Shown: positions 7,834 to 16,059 of the stretch, in pieces
How the letters are laid out: the number at the start of each line of letters is the position of its first letter
Position numbering within the stretch: position 1 is the first letter of the stretch
Assembly (NCBI GenBank): GCA_905200645.1
Contig: CAJKLD010000019.1
Location: forward strand, 1-49,564
DNA: 49,564 nt
Source: an uncultured Phascolarctobacterium sp.
Lineage (GTDB): Bacteria; Bacillota; Negativicutes; Acidaminococcales; Acidaminococcaceae
Direction: 5' to 3'
Position numbers and translations under genes: made by a program
The notes under the pieces: generated by a model
Database searches by the model: none
What the model saw: only the letters and a program-made list of their open reading frames with translations
What the model was told of the DNA's origin: nothing

Positions 7834-9066
7834 CTATTTATTGGCTTCCCGCTGTAAAATTTCCGCTAAAACGGTAATACCGCGGCAAACATCCTCCAGC
7901 TCGGCATATTCCGCCGAATTGTGGCTGATGCCGCCGCGACAGGGAATAAACACCATGGTCGTAGGTGCAATTTTCGTCATGTGCATGGCGTCATGACCGG
8001 CGCCGCTGTTCATGTGCAAAAAGCTGTAGCCTAATTCTTGGCAGATTGCTTCCGTTTGCTGCGCCAGCTTCTCATTTAACGGAACAGGCTTATCCTGCGT
8101 CAGCATTTCTATTTGTATGTCCACCTTGTCAAGCACCGCAACATTTTCTGCCGCTTCCTTGATAGCTTGCAGCGTGCGATGAATGCTTTTTTCTTCTACG
8201 CCGCGCACGTCCACCCACAAGGTAACTGCGCCCGGAACTACGTTGATAGAGCCGGGTTCAACTTCTACAACACCAACCGTGCCCACGGTGCCGTGCTGCT
8301 TTTCTTGCTCCGCAGCCTCGTTCACCACCAAAATAAGCTTCGCCGCAGCCACCAAAGCATCACGGCGCATCCCCATAGGCGTAGCGCCGCTGTGGTCCGC
8401 CATGCCTCGCACATGCAGCTTAAACCGTGTCGGCGCAGCAATATTATGCACAATACCGATTTGCTTTTTGGTTTCCTCTAAAACCTTACCTTGTTCAATG
8501 TGCAGCTCGCTAAAAGAAGTATATGCTCCTTGCGCAATGACAGCGTCGGCATATTTTTCCGGCTCGCAGCCCCATTGGCGCAGCGCTTCCAAAAAGGAAA
8601 CATCGTCCTTTTTGCCGCCTTTATTGAGCGTTGCCGGAGTTGCCGAACCGGTCAGCAGCTTGCTGCCCATGGTAGCAAAGCCAAAACGGCTGCTCTCCTC
8701 TGCGCGAAAAATTATCACCTCAATACTGCGTTTTAAATCTGCGTCTTGCAGCATATATAAGGCTTCTAAAGCGCCTACCACGCCGCACATGCCGTCGTAA
8801 GCGCCGCCGTGAATTACCGTATCCAAATGGCTGCCGCAGGCTACGGGCGGCAAATTATTTTCCCGACCCTCGCGGCGCAAAAACACATTGCCTACGGCGT
8901 CCTCGCGCACGGTTAAGCCAAGGTCTGCCACCTGCGCCAGCAGCCAAGTCTGCGCTTCTCTATCCAAAGGGCTATACCCTAAGCGGGTTATGCCTTGCTC
9001 CGTCGCGCCAAATTTTGCCAAGCCGGTCAAAAGCTTATCTATTCTCGTTTTATTTACAGTCTGCAT
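7834..9066 (-). CDS. M20-family N-carbamoyl-L-amino-acid / allantoate-type amidohydrolase
   Basis: 410 residues, the normal length for the HyuC/AllC/beta-ureidopropionase group of di-metal amidases. Metal-site motifs: GSHLDTVIHGGAYDG (His and bridging Asp), the catalytic pair in RAEESSRFG, HIEQG, and the distal His in SGAGHDAMHM. The group releases carbamoyl nitrogen as ammonia and CO2 from N-carbamoyl amino acids, allantoate or ureidoglycolate. Upstream on the same strand is a uracil/xanthine permease, which suits pyrimidine or purine degradation (inference), although a terminator-like hairpin lies between them. The ATG start has AAGGAGG nearby. Substrate within the group cannot be assigned. 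Confidence 0.88.
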   Translation of the reverse strand: MQTVNKTRIDKLLTGLAKFGATEQGITRLGYSPLDREAQTWLLAQVADLGLTVREDAVGNVFLRREGRENNLPPVACGSHLDTVIHGGAYDGMCGVVGALEALYMLQDADLKRSIEVIIFRAEESSRFGFATMGSKLLTGSATPATLNKGGKKDDVSFLEALRQWGCEPEKYADAVIAQGAYTSFSELHIEQGKVLEETKKQIGIVHNIAAPTRFKLHVRGMADHSGATPMGMRRDALVAAAKLILVVNEAAEQEKQHGTVGTVGVVEVEPGSINVVPGAVTLWVDVRGVEEKSIHRTLQAIKEAAENVAVLDKVDIQIEMLTQDKPVPLNEKLAQQTEAICQELGYSFLHMNSGAGHDAMHMTKIAPTTMVFIPCRGGISHNSAEYAELEDVCRGITVLAEILQREANK

Positions 9067-9097
9067 ACAATCTGCCTCCTTATTTTAAAATTACAAA

Positions 9098-9127
9098 ATA
9101 GCCTGCATCTCTTCTGACGCAGGCTAT
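9098..9127 (-). terminator. Intrinsic terminator between permease and amidohydrolase genes
   Basis: Nine-bp stem (ATAGCCTGC / GCAGGCTAT) with a 12-base loop, followed on the minus strand by TTTTG. It lies after the permease stop, so the amidohydrolase may be expressed partly by read-through. Confidence 0.7.
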
Positions 9128-9145
9128 GCCGAATACAATAAATTA

Positions 9146-10393
9146 TTATTCGTTCATCAAATGCAGCATTTCAAACACCTTGAACAGCAGACTCATAATA
9201 ATAGCTACCAAAGTAGCCAAAACCATGCCCTGCACAGAAAATGCACCAAAGGACAGCTTCGCACCGGATAAGCCGATTATCATAATTACGGAAGTCATCA
9301 CCAAATTGGAGGATTTGCTGTAATCTACCTTGCTTTCCACCAGCACGCGAATACCGCTGGCAGCAATTACGCCGAACAGCAGAATGCAGATGCCTCCCAT
9401 AACAGGCACGGGAATACTGTGAATGAGCTGGGACAGCTTGCCGCAGAAAGAAAGGATAATAGCAAAAACCGCCGCGCCGCCAATTACCCACGTGCTGTAA
9501 ACCTTGGTAATAGCCATAACGCCGATATTTTCGCCATAAGTAGTATTAGGCGTAGCGCCTGCAAAGCCGCTGATAACATTGGAAAGCCCATCAGCAAACA
9601 AAGACCGGGACAAGCCGGGATCTTTAATCAAATCTCTGTCGACAATATTGCCGGTTACCACCAAATGGCCAATATGCTCAGCCAAAACAACCAACGCTGC
9701 CGGAGCGATAATCATAATGGCATTGATATCAAAAACCGGCGCATAAAAATGCGGCATTTGGAACCAAGGAGCGTCTATAACCGGTTGAAAATTAACCATT
9801 CCCATGCAGAACGCAAAACCATAACCGCAGATTACACCAAAAAGAATGGGAATAATGCTCATAAAGCCGCGAAACGCAACCGAACCGATAACGCCAACGG
9901 CCAGCGTAAACATAGATACCGCTACATTATCAGCCAAAATTTTGTCGCCCGTCAAACCAGCCATGTTAGCGGCAGTAGGAGCAAGCTCTAACCCGATAAC
10001 GGCAATAATCGCACCCATAGCAGCAGGCGGAAAAATAACATCTATCCATTTTGTGCCTACCATGTGAATGATAAAGGAAAAAAGCATAAACAAGAGACCG
10101 AAAACAATAAAGCCCGATTGAGCATGATTATAACCGCTTTGGGAAATTATCAGCATGACAGGCGAAATAAAAGCAAAGCTGGAGCCTAAATATGAAGGGA
10201 TTTTGCCTTTAGTAATAAAAATATACAGCAGCGTACCCAGGCCGTTCATAAATAAGCAGGTAGTGGGATTAACGTTGAACAAAAACGGAACTAAAACCGT
10301 AGAGCCAAACATAGCAAAAAGATGCTGTAAGCTCAAGGGGATGTTCAGCAATAGCGGCGGACGTTCTTCAACTTGAATAACTCTGTGTTCCAA
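9146..10393 (-). CDS. Uracil/xanthine permease (NCS2 family)
   Basis: About 415 residues with 12-14 predicted membrane segments. NCS2 hallmarks are visible: the N-terminal block LQHLFAMFGSTVLVP, the signature ATPNTTYGENIGVMAITKV, and a PVMGGICILLFGVIAASG helix. The closest pattern is UraA/PyrP (uracil:proton symport); NCS2 members also carry xanthine or urate. No ATG is near the start. The frame opens with TTG codons at 10402, 10399 and 10393; I prefer the TTG at 10393 because GAGG lies about nine bases upstream. It has its own promoter. Downstream lies an N-carbamoyl-type amidohydrolase, consistent with uptake and breakdown of nucleobases. Confidence 0.9.
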   Translation of the reverse strand: MEHRVIQVEERPPLLLNIPLSLQHLFAMFGSTVLVPFLFNVNPTTCLFMNGLGTLLYIFITKGKIPSYLGSSFAFISPVMLIISQSGYNHAQSGFIVFGLLFMLFSFIIHMVGTKWIDVIFPPAAMGAIIAVIGLELAPTAANMAGLTGDKILADNVAVSMFTLAVGVIGSVAFRGFMSIIPILFGVICGYGFAFCMGMVNFQPVIDAPWFQMPHFYAPVFDINAIMIIAPAALVVLAEHIGHLVVTGNIVDRDLIKDPGLSRSLFADGLSNVISGFAGATPNTTYGENIGVMAITKVYSTWVIGGAAVFAIILSFCGKLSQLIHSIPVPVMGGICILLFGVIAASGIRVLVESKVDYSKSSNLVMTSVIMIIGLSGAKLSFGAFSVQGMVLATLVAIIMSLLFKVFEMLHLMNE

Positions 10394-10429
10394 AATCAAC
10401 AACCTCTTTTCTTAATTTTCCTACTGTTA

Positions 10430-10458
10430 ATTTTATGTTGAAATAACACGAAATGCAA
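10430..10458 (-). promoter_or_regulatory. Promoter of the uracil/xanthine permease gene
   Basis: On the minus strand TTGCAT, 17 bases, TAAAAT, about 37 bases upstream of the permease start. No PyrR-type attenuator is seen between it and the gene. Confidence 0.6.
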
Positions 10459-10495
10459 GTTTTTTTGCTCACTTGCTTATGTATACTTTTGCTCC

Positions 10496-10523
10496 TTGAC
10501 AAAGTATAGCTAAATGCTATAAT
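10496..10523 (+). promoter_or_regulatory. Strong sigma-70 promoter of the micro-ORF
   Basis: TTGACA and TATAAT, both consensus, with a 16-base spacer. It reads toward the 66-residue ORF, leaving a 5' leader of about 75 bases. Confidence 0.8.
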
Positions 10524-10605
10524 GAATTTATAAAGCTGTAAACAGCGAGCTTACGCAAAAACAACTTTATTTATATAGATTAGCTTTTTTCAAAGGAGTT
10601 TATGG

Positions 10606-10806
10606 ATGCTTAATATTTTATTCGCACTTTTTTTATTTGGTATGCTGGTAGTTTTATGCGCCAAAGCGTTTATGCGCGCTCTGCGCAGTGAGCAGCCATT
10701 AAACAGCAAGGAAGCTGCACTTTTAATAGCTCTTGCCATTGGCTGTTTAGCAGCACTCAATGCCGGTGTCAATGCTGTTTACCACACGCAGCTGATATTC
10801 TTTTAA
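10606..10806 (+). CDS. Small two-helix membrane protein, unknown
   Basis: 66 residues. AAGGAG lies seven bases upstream of the ATG, a consensus promoter lies before it and a good terminator after it, so it is very likely expressed. Two hydrophobic helices (about residues 2-22 and 38-58) are joined by a basic loop with KAFMRALRSEQ. I do not recognise a family. It is one of few plus-strand genes here and stands alone between the permease and a convergent TM1266-type regulator gene. A role as a membrane-embedded micro-protein is all that can be inferred. Confidence 0.75.
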   Translation: MLNILFALFLFGMLVVLCAKAFMRALRSEQPLNSKEAALLIALAIGCLAALNAGVNAVYHTQLIFF

Positions 10807-10815
10807 GCGAAGTAA

Positions 10816-10848
10816 AAAACCTGCTGACAAAAAATCAACAGGTTTTTT
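10816..10848. terminator. Bidirectional intrinsic terminator
   Basis: Stem AACCTGCTGA / TCAACAGGTT (one mismatch) flanked by an A-run on the left and a T-run on the right. It sits between the convergent micro-ORF and TM1266-type regulator genes and can serve both. Confidence 0.85.
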
Positions 10849-10866
10849 TATTCTTTAATATTCTCC

Positions 10867-11136
10867 TTAAATTTTATTTTTCACACCGCCTATCACACCG
10901 GAATAAGCAGTTTTTACGCTCACGCCGCTCAAGCTGCCCAATTTACCGGATAAAGCGCTGATGACATCGTTAGGCGCGTCAACTGCTACACAAATAATAT
11001 TAACGCCTTTAGCGCGATAAGGCAAACCCATGCGGCCGATAATATACTGAGCATAATCGTGCAAAAGCGCATTGAGCCGCTCTACCGCTTCTTCCTTCTC
11101 CACAATAATCGAAATCACTGCTACTCTGCTATCCAT
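10867..11136 (-). CDS. TM1266-type iron-only hydrogenase system regulator (putative)
   Basis: 89 residues, ferredoxin-like/ACT-like fold. The pattern AVISIIVEKEEAVERLNALLHDYAQ..IIGRMGLPYRAKGVN, then GKLGSLSGVSVKTAYS, matches the small TM1266/HydX-type family found near [FeFe]-hydrogenase maturation genes. The function is annotated by context in other genomes, not proven. No hydrogenase gene lies in this window. It stands alone between the micro-ORF terminator and the tmRNA terminator. Confidence 0.8.
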   Translation of the reverse strand: MDSRVAVISIIVEKEEAVERLNALLHDYAQYIIGRMGLPYRAKGVNIICVAVDAPNDVISALSGKLGSLSGVSVKTAYSGVIGGVKNKI

Positions 11137-11155
11137 AACTGTCTCCTAAAACTTT

Positions 11156-11192
11156 ACAAAAAGCTCACAAGACAATTGCCTTGTGAGCTTTT
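11156..11192 (-). terminator. Intrinsic terminator downstream of tmRNA
   Basis: Perfect stem AAGCTCACAAG / CTTGTGAGCTT with an eight-base loop, followed on the minus strand by TTTTTG. It lies about 65 bases past the tmRNA 3' end; the other side is also T-rich. Confidence 0.85.
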
Positions 11193-11254
11193 GTTTTCCA
11201 CCTAAATATATTTGCAGGCATCTTACTCTAAAAAGTATTTTGCCGTTTAGTTCT

Positions 11255-11601
11255 TGGTGGATCTGAGGGGAGTCGAACCCCTGTCCGAAAATATTGCCAT
11301 ACAACTTTCTCCGAGCGCAGACGACATATTAAATTTCGCTTCTCAAATGCCTATCGACGGGCGTCCGAGTTGCTATCCCGTTGAGTTTCCCTAAAAGCTT
11401 ACGGGCGTCAGCTTAAAGGTATCCCACAAATTGACTGTCATTCCCCGCCTATGGGAAGAGCTCAGAAGACAGTTAGCAGTTAAGCTGCTAAAGCGTATTC
11501 TTTATCAGCGTTTATATTTAAACGTCCCAACAGTTAACGTGTGCCGGACCACGGCTCGCTTATCATACCGCACCTACCCCCGTCGAAACCAGTACAGACC
11601 C
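11255..11601 (-). ncRNA. ssrA: Transfer-messenger RNA (tmRNA)
   Basis: 347 bases, one-piece. The 5' end GGGTCTGTACTGG continues into the conserved TTTCGACGGGGG; the 3' end has the T arm GGGGTTCGACTCCCC and CAGATCC-ACCA with encoded CCA. GGGTCTG pairs with CAGATCC to close the tRNA-like domain. The reading frame near 11480-11510 encodes A-D-K-E-Y-A-L-A-A followed by TAA, a normal proteolysis tag ending in ALAA. The resume codon could be this GCT or the preceding AAC. Together with SmpB it rescues stalled ribosomes; smpB lies immediately upstream. Confidence 0.97.
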
Positions 11602-11605
11602 TGGT

Positions 11606-11638
11606 TATAAAACTTATAAACGCTCTATAAGTTTTATA
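11606..11638 (-). other. 13-bp hairpin abutting the tmRNA 5' end
   Basis: A perfect 13-bp stem (TATAAAACTTATA / TATAAGTTTTATA) with a seven-base loop lies four bases upstream of the mature tmRNA 5' end. No T-run follows, so it is not an ordinary terminator. It may shape precursor processing (inference). A TTGTTT-N17-TAGAAT promoter lies upstream. Confidence 0.6.
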
Positions 11639-11728
11639 GGAATAAGCTGATACTTCGCTTCAAAAACATTCTACCATATCACAACTAAAAAAACAATCAA
11701 CTTTTTTGTAAAATATCAAAAAGTCAAA

Positions 11729-12196
11729 TCAACGGTTGCGTTCCTTCAGCGCGCGCTCCATTTCCCGCTTAGCATCCTTCTTTGCCATATCCTGACGCTT
11801 ATCGTAATTTTTCTTGCCCACAGCTAACGCCAGCTCCATTTTTACCAAGCCGTGCTTAAAATAAAGCTTTAAAGGCACTAAAGCGTAGCCTTTTTCTTTA
11901 ACCTTACCAATCAGCTTGTTGATTTCCTGACGATGCAACAGCAAGCGACGACTGCGTAAAGGGTCATGGTTAAAAATATTGCCGTGGTCGTAAGGACTGA
12001 TGTGCAGATTATACACAAAAACCTCTGCTCTGCGCGTTACCTGCGCATAGCTGTCCTTCATATTCGCTTTGCCGGCCCGCAGCGATTTTACCTCTGTGCC
12101 CGTTAAAGCTATGCCTGCCTCGTAGGTTTCAAAAATAGTAAAATCATGCCGAGCCTTGCGGTTTTCTGCGATAATTTTTATTTTTTCTTCTGCCAT
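11729..12196 (-). CDS. smpB: SsrA-binding protein SmpB
   Basis: 155 residues from the ATG at 12196, supported by AGGTGA upstream; an in-frame GTG at 12205 overlaps that site. OB-fold with the typical ENRKARHDF N-terminus, YEAGIALTGTEVKSLR, and the basic C-terminal tail (KKNYDKRQDMAKKDAKREM) that enters the ribosomal A site. It binds the tmRNA tRNA-like domain in trans-translation. It follows rnr by 46 bases and precedes ssrA, as in Bacillus. Confidence 0.97.
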   Translation of the reverse strand: MAEEKIKIIAENRKARHDFTIFETYEAGIALTGTEVKSLRAGKANMKDSYAQVTRRAEVFVYNLHISPYDHGNIFNHDPLRSRRLLLHRQEINKLIGKVKEKGYALVPLKLYFKHGLVKMELALAVGKKNYDKRQDMAKKDAKREMERALKERNR

Positions 12197-12242
12197 ATAT
12201 TTCACCTATCTTTACAAACAGCGAAAATTTTTCTCGCCGCGT

Positions 12243-14576
12243 TTACTTGCGTTTCTTTCTTTTGCCGGAACCGTTCCCTGCCTTAGCGCGCTTGCCGCTG
12301 CAGCGTCCCGGCTCTTTATTTCTAGCGCCCTTGCCGCCTTTGGCTGCGTGCTTTTTCTTGTTGGTTGCTGCACTCAAGGCTGCCCGCTGGGAGCTGTAAC
12401 CCTTGGCAGGCTTTTGCTTAGACAAAAGCTGCTGACGGATATGCTCGCGCACGCCGTCATTTTCGCCCGCCATAATAAAATCTATAGATACGTCGCTGAT
12501 ATTTACTTGCAGCACCTCAATGCGCACCTTATCTCCCAAACGATATTGATGTCCCGTATGAGTGCCAACCAAAGCATAGCGCTCCTCAAAAAATTCGTAA
12601 TAATCATCCATCAGGCTGGAAATATGCACCAAGCCCTCTACGCCGTTTTCCAGCTCCACAAACATGCCAAAAGCCGTTACGCCACTGATAACACCGTCGT
12701 ATTCCTCGCCCAAATGGTCCGCCATATACTCGCATTTTTTCAGCTCCACCGTAGCGCGTTCAGCGTCGGCTGCGGCACGCTCGCGAATAGAAGAATGTTC
12801 GGCAATCATCTCCAGCTTATCGCTTAAAGGCTCAAAATCGGCAGTCTTTAATTTAGGCTGCTGCATCCAAGTACGCAGCAACCGATGTACTATTAAATCG
12901 GGATAACGTCTGATGGGCGAGGTAAAATGAGTATAATATTTTGCCGCCAAACCAAAGTGCCCAATATTTTCTGTTTGATACACAGCCTGTTTCATCGACC
13001 GCAGAGCGACCGTCGTAATTAAACGCTCCTCCGGCTTACCGGCAACAGCCTTCACCACCTGCTGAATCTCTTTCGACTTAGTTTTTTCGCCAGCCTTAAA
13101 TTTTACGTTAAAGTTGGCCAGAAGCTTAGCCAAATCCTGCATTTTTTCCTCCGCCGGAAGATCATGCACGCGATAAATGAACGGCCAATGCTGTTTACAC
13201 ATATGCTGCGCCACGCATTCGTTAGCCGCCAGCATAAATTCTTCAATAATAGACTCGGCATTGCCATGCACACGCTGTACAATCTCTACCGGATGCAGCT
13301 TTTCGTCTAAAATAACCTTTTGCTCCGGCAAATCAAAATCCACCGCACCGCGGCGAGCACGTTTATCGTGCAAAATTTGGCGCAGTTCATCCATCTTGTC
13401 AATCATTGACAAAACATCTGCATATTTAGCGCACATTTCTGCATCACCGGCCAGCATAGCGCGTACAATATTATAACTCAAACGGTGGCAGACATTGATA
13501 ACCGCAGGAAAAATTTCATAGCTAAGCACCTTGCCCTTATTATCAAGGTGCATTTCGCAAGCCATAGCAAGACGATCCTCGCCTGCGTTTAAGCTGCAAA
13601 TCCCGTTGGAAAGGCGCTCCGGCAGCATGGGCAGCACCCTATCCACCAAATATACGCTGGTGCCGCGGTTCAAAGCCTCTTTATCTAAAACGCTGTTTTC
13701 GGTCACATAATAGCTTACGTCGGCAATATACACGCCCAGCAAATATTCTTCGTCGCTGATGCGCTCCACATAAACCGCATCGTCCAAATCCTTGGCGTCC
13801 TCGCCGTCCACCGTAACCACCGTGCGCTGGCGCAAATCTCTGCGGCCTGCCAGCTCCGACTTTTTAATCGTCTTGGGCATCTTGTGCGAAGCGGCCATAA
13901 CCTCCTCGGGAAATTCCAGCGGCAAATCATTCTGCTTGATGATGGACAAAATTTCCAAGCCAACGTCGCCTAAATTACCCAAAATTTCCGTAATCTTACC
14001 CTCGGCCTTGCGGTGCTCTTGAGGCCATTCGGTAATTTCTACGACAACCTTCTGACCGTCCTTAGCATTATTAAAATTACGGCGCATAATATAAACGTCC
14101 TGGCCGATACGCTTATCGTCAGGCGTTACAAAAGCAAAATCTCCTGTTTGGTGAAAAACGCCCACCACCTTATTGTTGGCGTGTACAATAATGCGCAAAA
14201 TTTCACCCTCCGGCTTTTTGCCATGAGTATCGTTATTTACGCGCGCCAAAACGCGGTCGTTGTTCATAGCGCCGTTTAACGCGCGGGGTGGAATGAAAAC
14301 GTCGGGACGCTCATCCTTATTATCGGGAATGACAAAGCCAAAGCCTTTACTGGTCAGCTGAAAACGCCCGGCCACCAAGCCCATTTTTTCCGGCAGACCG
14401 TAGGTTTCAAAACGGGTTTTAATAATCTCGCCGTTTTTCTCCAAGGCCAGCAGCTCCTGCCAAAATTTTGTGGCGCTGCATTCGCCGGCCAAAGCGTCCA
14501 GCAGCTCCTCGCTGGTCATGGGCGCGTAGCTGCCGTCACGCATAAAAGCCAAAATTTTTTCTTTAATATTCTGCAT
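12243..14576 (-). CDS. rnr: Ribonuclease R
   Basis: 777 residues, near the family norm. N-terminal winged helix (about 1-65), two cold-shock/OB domains (VAGRFQLTSKGFGFV, then VVGVFHQTGDFAFV), the RNB catalytic domain opening with DGEDAKDLDDAV (catalytic aspartates), FTSPIRRYPDL, an S1 domain near residues 640-725 (GVISGVTAFGMFVEL), and a very basic, glycine/lysine-rich tail of about 50 residues. It degrades structured RNA 3'-5' and works with tmRNA/SmpB in degrading non-stop mRNA, which fits the gene order rnr-smpB-ssrA. The ATG has GAGG seven bases upstream. Confidence 0.97.
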   Translation of the reverse strand: MQNIKEKILAFMRDGSYAPMTSEELLDALAGECSATKFWQELLALEKNGEIIKTRFETYGLPEKMGLVAGRFQLTSKGFGFVIPDNKDERPDVFIPPRALNGAMNNDRVLARVNNDTHGKKPEGEILRIIVHANNKVVGVFHQTGDFAFVTPDDKRIGQDVYIMRRNFNNAKDGQKVVVEITEWPQEHRKAEGKITEILGNLGDVGLEILSIIKQNDLPLEFPEEVMAASHKMPKTIKKSELAGRRDLRQRTVVTVDGEDAKDLDDAVYVERISDEEYLLGVYIADVSYYVTENSVLDKEALNRGTSVYLVDRVLPMLPERLSNGICSLNAGEDRLAMACEMHLDNKGKVLSYEIFPAVINVCHRLSYNIVRAMLAGDAEMCAKYADVLSMIDKMDELRQILHDKRARRGAVDFDLPEQKVILDEKLHPVEIVQRVHGNAESIIEEFMLAANECVAQHMCKQHWPFIYRVHDLPAEEKMQDLAKLLANFNVKFKAGEKTKSKEIQQVVKAVAGKPEERLITTVALRSMKQAVYQTENIGHFGLAAKYYTHFTSPIRRYPDLIVHRLLRTWMQQPKLKTADFEPLSDKLEMIAEHSSIRERAAADAERATVELKKCEYMADHLGEEYDGVISGVTAFGMFVELENGVEGLVHISSLMDDYYEFFEERYALVGTHTGHQYRLGDKVRIEVLQVNISDVSIDFIMAGENDGVREHIRQQLLSKQKPAKGYSSQRAALSAATNKKKHAAKGGKGARNKEPGRCSGKRAKAGNGSGKRKKRK

Positions 14577-14600
14577 AATTTTTCCTCTTAAATCGTTCTT

Positions 14601-15014
14601 TTAATCTTCCTTAATCATCATTTTGGACAAAGATTCCGCCAAAACGGTGCCATCATGTTTACAAATTTTTCCCGCCATTTCTACCATGCGTCCCTTGCGC
14701 TTCACCTCATAGCCGGTACAAATAACCTCCTCGCCGATTACCAAGGGCTGACGGTAGCGAATCTCTATTTTAGCCGTATAGGACGGCTTGCCTTCCTTAC
14801 AATACAAATAATTGCCTGTTACCTCATCCAAAAGCACAGCCACCAAACCTCCGTGCATACGTCCGGTATAACTTTGGTGCTCGCGCCGCGGCGTAAAATA
14901 AGCCGTACATTTTTCGTCATCTATTTCAAAACGCATATGTAAACCGCTGGGATTTTCTTTGCCGCAGGCAAAGCACCAGCTGTACTCGTTATTATCCAAA
15001 AGAGTTCTATCCAT
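14601..15014 (-). CDS. PaaI-type hotdog-fold thioesterase
   Basis: 137 residues from the ATG at 15014 (AGAAGGA six bases upstream); an in-frame GTG at 15035 has no such site. It starts with a CFACGKENPSGLHM block (a CxxCG motif seen in a subset of these proteins), then the hotdog catalytic region MHGGLVAVLLDEVTG, and RYRQPLVIGEEV. The family hydrolyses acyl-CoA or acyl-ACP thioesters; the substrate is not known here. It is inserted between the esterase and rnr genes, which are adjacent in Bacillus. Confidence 0.88.
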   Translation of the reverse strand: MDRTLLDNNEYSWCFACGKENPSGLHMRFEIDDEKCTAYFTPRREHQSYTGRMHGGLVAVLLDEVTGNYLYCKEGKPSYTAKIEIRYRQPLVIGEEVICTGYEVKRKGRMVEMAGKICKHDGTVLAESLSKMMIKED

Positions 15015-15098
15015 GATAATTCCTTCTTTACTCACAAAATCCTGCTTCTAAAAATATTGTTTACAAATATCTTACTTCTTCATACATTCGCCAAAAAT

Positions 15099-15842
15099 CT
15101 ATTGCTCAAAAAAATCTGCCAGCTGCTCAAAAACCAGCTGATGCTCGCAGTCCAAGGTCAAAATATGCCCGCATTTTTCCAGCCACAGTAAGCGCTTCTG
15201 CTCTTTGGGCGTAGCCAGATGGTCATAAATATATTGCGCGCTTTTTGGCGCTACTGTGTGCTCAATTTTTGACTGCATAATAATGCAGGGCACGGTAATT
15301 TGGGGCACAAGCTCCTTTTTGCAGGCTTTAATCAACGCAAACAAACTGGTCAAGGGTTGCGTAGGCATTTTATCATAGGCTAAGCAATATTTATCCATAG
15401 CCTGATAATTGCGCTTATGTTTAGGAAGATAATGAATAAAATAGCGCAGTATCGGCAAAAACGGCGCTCTTTTATCCTGCACGAAGATTGGAGCCGCCAA
15501 AAACGCCGCCTTCTCTACTTTTTCGGTAGCAGCAAGCACAATAGCCAGCAGGGCGCCCATAGAAAGACCGGCCACATATATTTTTTGATATTTTTTTGCT
15601 AAAACAGCGTAGGCAAGCTTAGCCGCAGCCACCCATTGAGAAGCCTCTGTTTTATGCAAATCTTCCACGCTGGTTCCGTGACCAGGAAGCCGCGGACACA
15701 AAACGGTATAACCTCTTTGGTGCAAATATTCTCCCAACGGGCGCATCTCTGCCGTTGTACCGGTATAGCCGTGCAACAGCAGCACCGCCTTGCCATTATT
15801 CCCTTGCAGCAGAAAAGTTTCTGCACCCTGCATAATCTGCAT
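15099..15842 (-). CDS. Alpha/beta-hydrolase carboxylesterase (Est30/YvaK type)
   Basis: 247 residues. Oxyanion region LLHGYTGTTAEM, nucleophile serine in AGLSMGALLA, acid near SKIEHTVAPK, and catalytic His in CGHILTLD. This is the pattern of the small thermostable carboxylesterase found between secG and rnr in Bacillus. Cytoplasmic. The natural substrate is unknown. A pair of -10 boxes lies upstream. Gene order secG, (hppA), esterase, (thioesterase), rnr, smpB, ssrA keeps the Bacillus arrangement with two insertions. Confidence 0.9.
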   Translation of the reverse strand: MQIMQGAETFLLQGNNGKAVLLLHGYTGTTAEMRPLGEYLHQRGYTVLCPRLPGHGTSVEDLHKTEASQWVAAAKLAYAVLAKKYQKIYVAGLSMGALLAIVLAATEKVEKAAFLAAPIFVQDKRAPFLPILRYFIHYLPKHKRNYQAMDKYCLAYDKMPTQPLTSLFALIKACKKELVPQITVPCIIMQSKIEHTVAPKSAQYIYDHLATPKEQKRLLWLEKCGHILTLDCEHQLVFEQLADFFEQ

Positions 15843-15882
15843 TGCCTAATCACCCTTTAATTATCTTTAAGCCTATTTAGTT

Positions 15883-15911
15883 ATTATACTCAAGAATCTA
15901 TGTTCTGCTAA
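15883..15911 (-). promoter_or_regulatory. Promoter of the esterase-thioesterase-rnr-smpB unit
   Basis: On the minus strand TTAGCA, 17 bases, TATAAT. A second TATAAT at 15954-15959 with TTTAAT 17 bases further upstream could be an additional start. Between them lies a GC-rich self-complementary stretch (TGCGGAGCCGCA). No gene is seen in 15843-16010. Confidence 0.5.
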
Positions 15912-16010
15912 GCTCTGCGTTCGCCTGCGGCTCCGCAATCGCTAAGCATTCACATTATACCATAAAAAGGATTACTATTAAACCCTTGCTGCTTGCTACC
16001 CTCACAACAC

Positions 16011-16044
16011 AAAAACGCTCCCTCTCATACAAGAAGGAGCGTTT
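16011..16044 (-). terminator. Intrinsic terminator of hppA
   Basis: Stem AAACGCTCC / GGAGCGTTT, with TTTTTG on the minus-strand exit side, 16 bases after the hppA stop. Confidence 0.85.
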
Positions 16045-16059
16045 GCAGGTTCAAAAATA

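Noticed and set aside
8183..8800. 205-codon plus-strand open frame
   Set aside because: Antisense to the M20 amidohydrolase gene, whose motifs are intact.
12156..12827. 223-codon plus-strand open frame
   Set aside because: Antisense to rnr and to the smpB start; no ribosome site, unlike any protein pattern.
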